The translations under genes were made by a program, and so were the position numbers. From positions 1-20,778 of IMG/VR virus record IMGVR_UViG_3300033144_000979: a stretch of 20,778 bases of DNA, one strand, 5' to 3'. The notes under the pieces are model-generated. The model did not search any database, was not told the DNA's origin, and saw only the letters and a program-made list of their open reading frames with translations. Shown here piece after piece: positions 20,081-20,778 of this stretch. The stretch is from a virus. Numbering within the stretch: the first letter of the stretch is position 1; the number at the start of each line of letters is the position of its first letter.

Positions 20081-20778
20081 TTCTTTTTATCCTTCGGTGG
20101 GGTGAATAGAAAATCTCCGCATGATTCACAGATGGGAACCATCTTCTCCTTACCATGCTCAATGTAAGACTTCCAAGTGATTGTATCATGGTCCTTCATG
20201 TACAAGTCATGAGTGCAATAGCCACAGCCAGACTTAACAGCAGCCATCCATTCGTCAAGAGAGACATTAGAGGTGCCGATTCTCCATGATCGATTAGCTC
20301 CTCTGCTGCCCGTATCCTTAGTGGAGGTACGGGCCAGTGGCTGTTTTTCTGGGGGTTTCTCCTTTGTCTCGTCGGTAGCAATATCTTCAATGTCCTCCAC
20401 CGCCTCCTCGTAAGGAGTAACGATAAACTCTATCGAGAGGCTCTTAGGTTTCAGACTTACCACCCATTTGTTGGAGTTCTTAATGCGAGTGCATTGAGTG
20501 ATTTCTCCAATGAGGAATATCTCCTCTATATCAGTAGGGGATATTTCACTAGCACCTTCGGCATCAACAATGGCATCCTTCCATTCCATCCACTCCTTGT
20601 GCAGCTTACCATACCTGCTCTTGGTAATGTTAGGCGCAACAAAGCTAATCTCTGGGAAGTCGGCAGACATACCCGTTATCTTACCACCCTTACGAGAGTT
20701 ATCAGCCATCTTAATGTAATCCCATGCATCAGCAAACAGTGTATCACCTTTCTTATAGGCGCAGTCTACCGATGTGAC
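20077..20778 (-). CDS. Unknown protein with C-terminal zinc site (partial, runs off the right edge)
   Basis: The frame is open to the window edge: 23 further codons precede the Met at 20709 and read like normal protein (YKKGDTLFADAWDYIK), so the true start is probably outside. The visible 233 residues hold a compact N-terminal domain, an acidic Pro/Glu/Lys linker (about 128-155 counted from the edge), and a C-terminal part with CGYC and CESC, a likely zinc knuckle, ending in Lys residues. Its TGA overlaps the ATP-grasp start, so it belongs to the same operon. No family recognised. Confidence 0.7.
   Translation of the reverse strand, partial: VTSVDCAYKKGDTLFADAWDYIKMADNSRKGGKITGMSADFPEISFVAPNITKSRYGKLHKEWMEWKDAIVDAEGASEISPTDIEEIFLIGEITQCTRIKNSNKWVVSLKPKSLSIEFIVTPYEEAVEDIEDIATDETKEKPPEKQPLARTSTKDTGSRGANRSWRIGTSNVSLDEWMAAVKSGCGYCTHDLYMKDHDTITWKSYIEHGKEKMVPICESCGDFLFTPPKDKKK

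Noticed and set aside
1-20778. tRNA genes, CRISPR arrays, insertion sequences, integrase or attachment sites
   Set aside because: Looked for in the few uncoded stretches; coding density leaves no room and no cloverleaf, spaced repeat array or transposase/integrase motif was seen.

Overview
The window looks like the genome of a lytic, T7-like tailed phage, most probably a marine podovirus. The evidence is the gene set: family A DNA polymerase, split TOPRIM primase and DnaB-like helicase, T7-type endonuclease I, FEN-like 5' exonuclease, T7-lysozyme-type amidase and an adenosylcobalamin-dependent (class II) ribonucleotide reductase. This set recalls SIO1/Cobavirus-type roseophages (Zobellviridae), but that is inference from gene content. 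There is no T7-type RNA polymerase, integrase, tRNA, CRISPR array or insertion sequence in the window. Genes are packed so tightly (many TAATG, ATGA and GTGA junctions) that no stretch of 300 bases lacks a gene; the only real intergenic space is about 17547-17673.

Layout. 1-5617 (+ strand): the end of an upstream gene, a 1280-aa virion/ejection-type protein, then a late lysis block (small membrane protein, amidase, a 40-aa basic protein, a 183-aa protein of unknown role, a 3TM-type holin). At 5592-5617 this block meets a leftward block convergently, with overlapping gene ends. 5592-17386 (- strand, read right to left): primase, a broken HTH gene, an acidic protein, metallophosphoesterase, two tiny membrane proteins, helicase (two frames), DNA polymerase, SSB-like protein, small proteins, 5' exonuclease, endonuclease I, three small proteins, a DEDDy exonuclease with a zinc ribbon, RNR (two frames), a 109-aa protein, a DUF6378-like protein and two tiny proteins. 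17376-17877: a Cys-rich ORF, a control region with a sigma70-like promoter and several dyads, and a 67-aa protein. 17874-20778 (- strand): a zinc-ribbon protein, a gamma-glutamylcyclotransferase-like protein, a 293-aa unknown protein, an ATP-grasp ligase, and a protein running off the right edge.

How the genes work together. The leftward block makes a near-complete replication and nucleotide-supply module: primase and helicase open and prime the fork, PolA copies it, the SSB-like protein coats single strands, the exonuclease and endonuclease I handle primer removal, host DNA breakdown and branched DNA, and class II RNR supplies deoxynucleotides. The rightward block ejects DNA and lyses the cell. 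The ATP-grasp / unknown / GGCT-like cassette is the most likely place for an undescribed function (a peptide-bond-forming modification).

The most striking observations are three lesions in otherwise well-conserved genes: a 7-bp tandem duplication that shifts the RNR frame, a one-base frame change in the helicase, and an in-frame TGA in a 49-codon HTH gene. Each leaves the conserved protein readable across the lesion. They could be assembly or sequencing errors, population variants, or recoding. Read-level checking would settle it. Seven small ORFs below 60 codons are supported here by junction geometry, ribosome binding sites or motifs.
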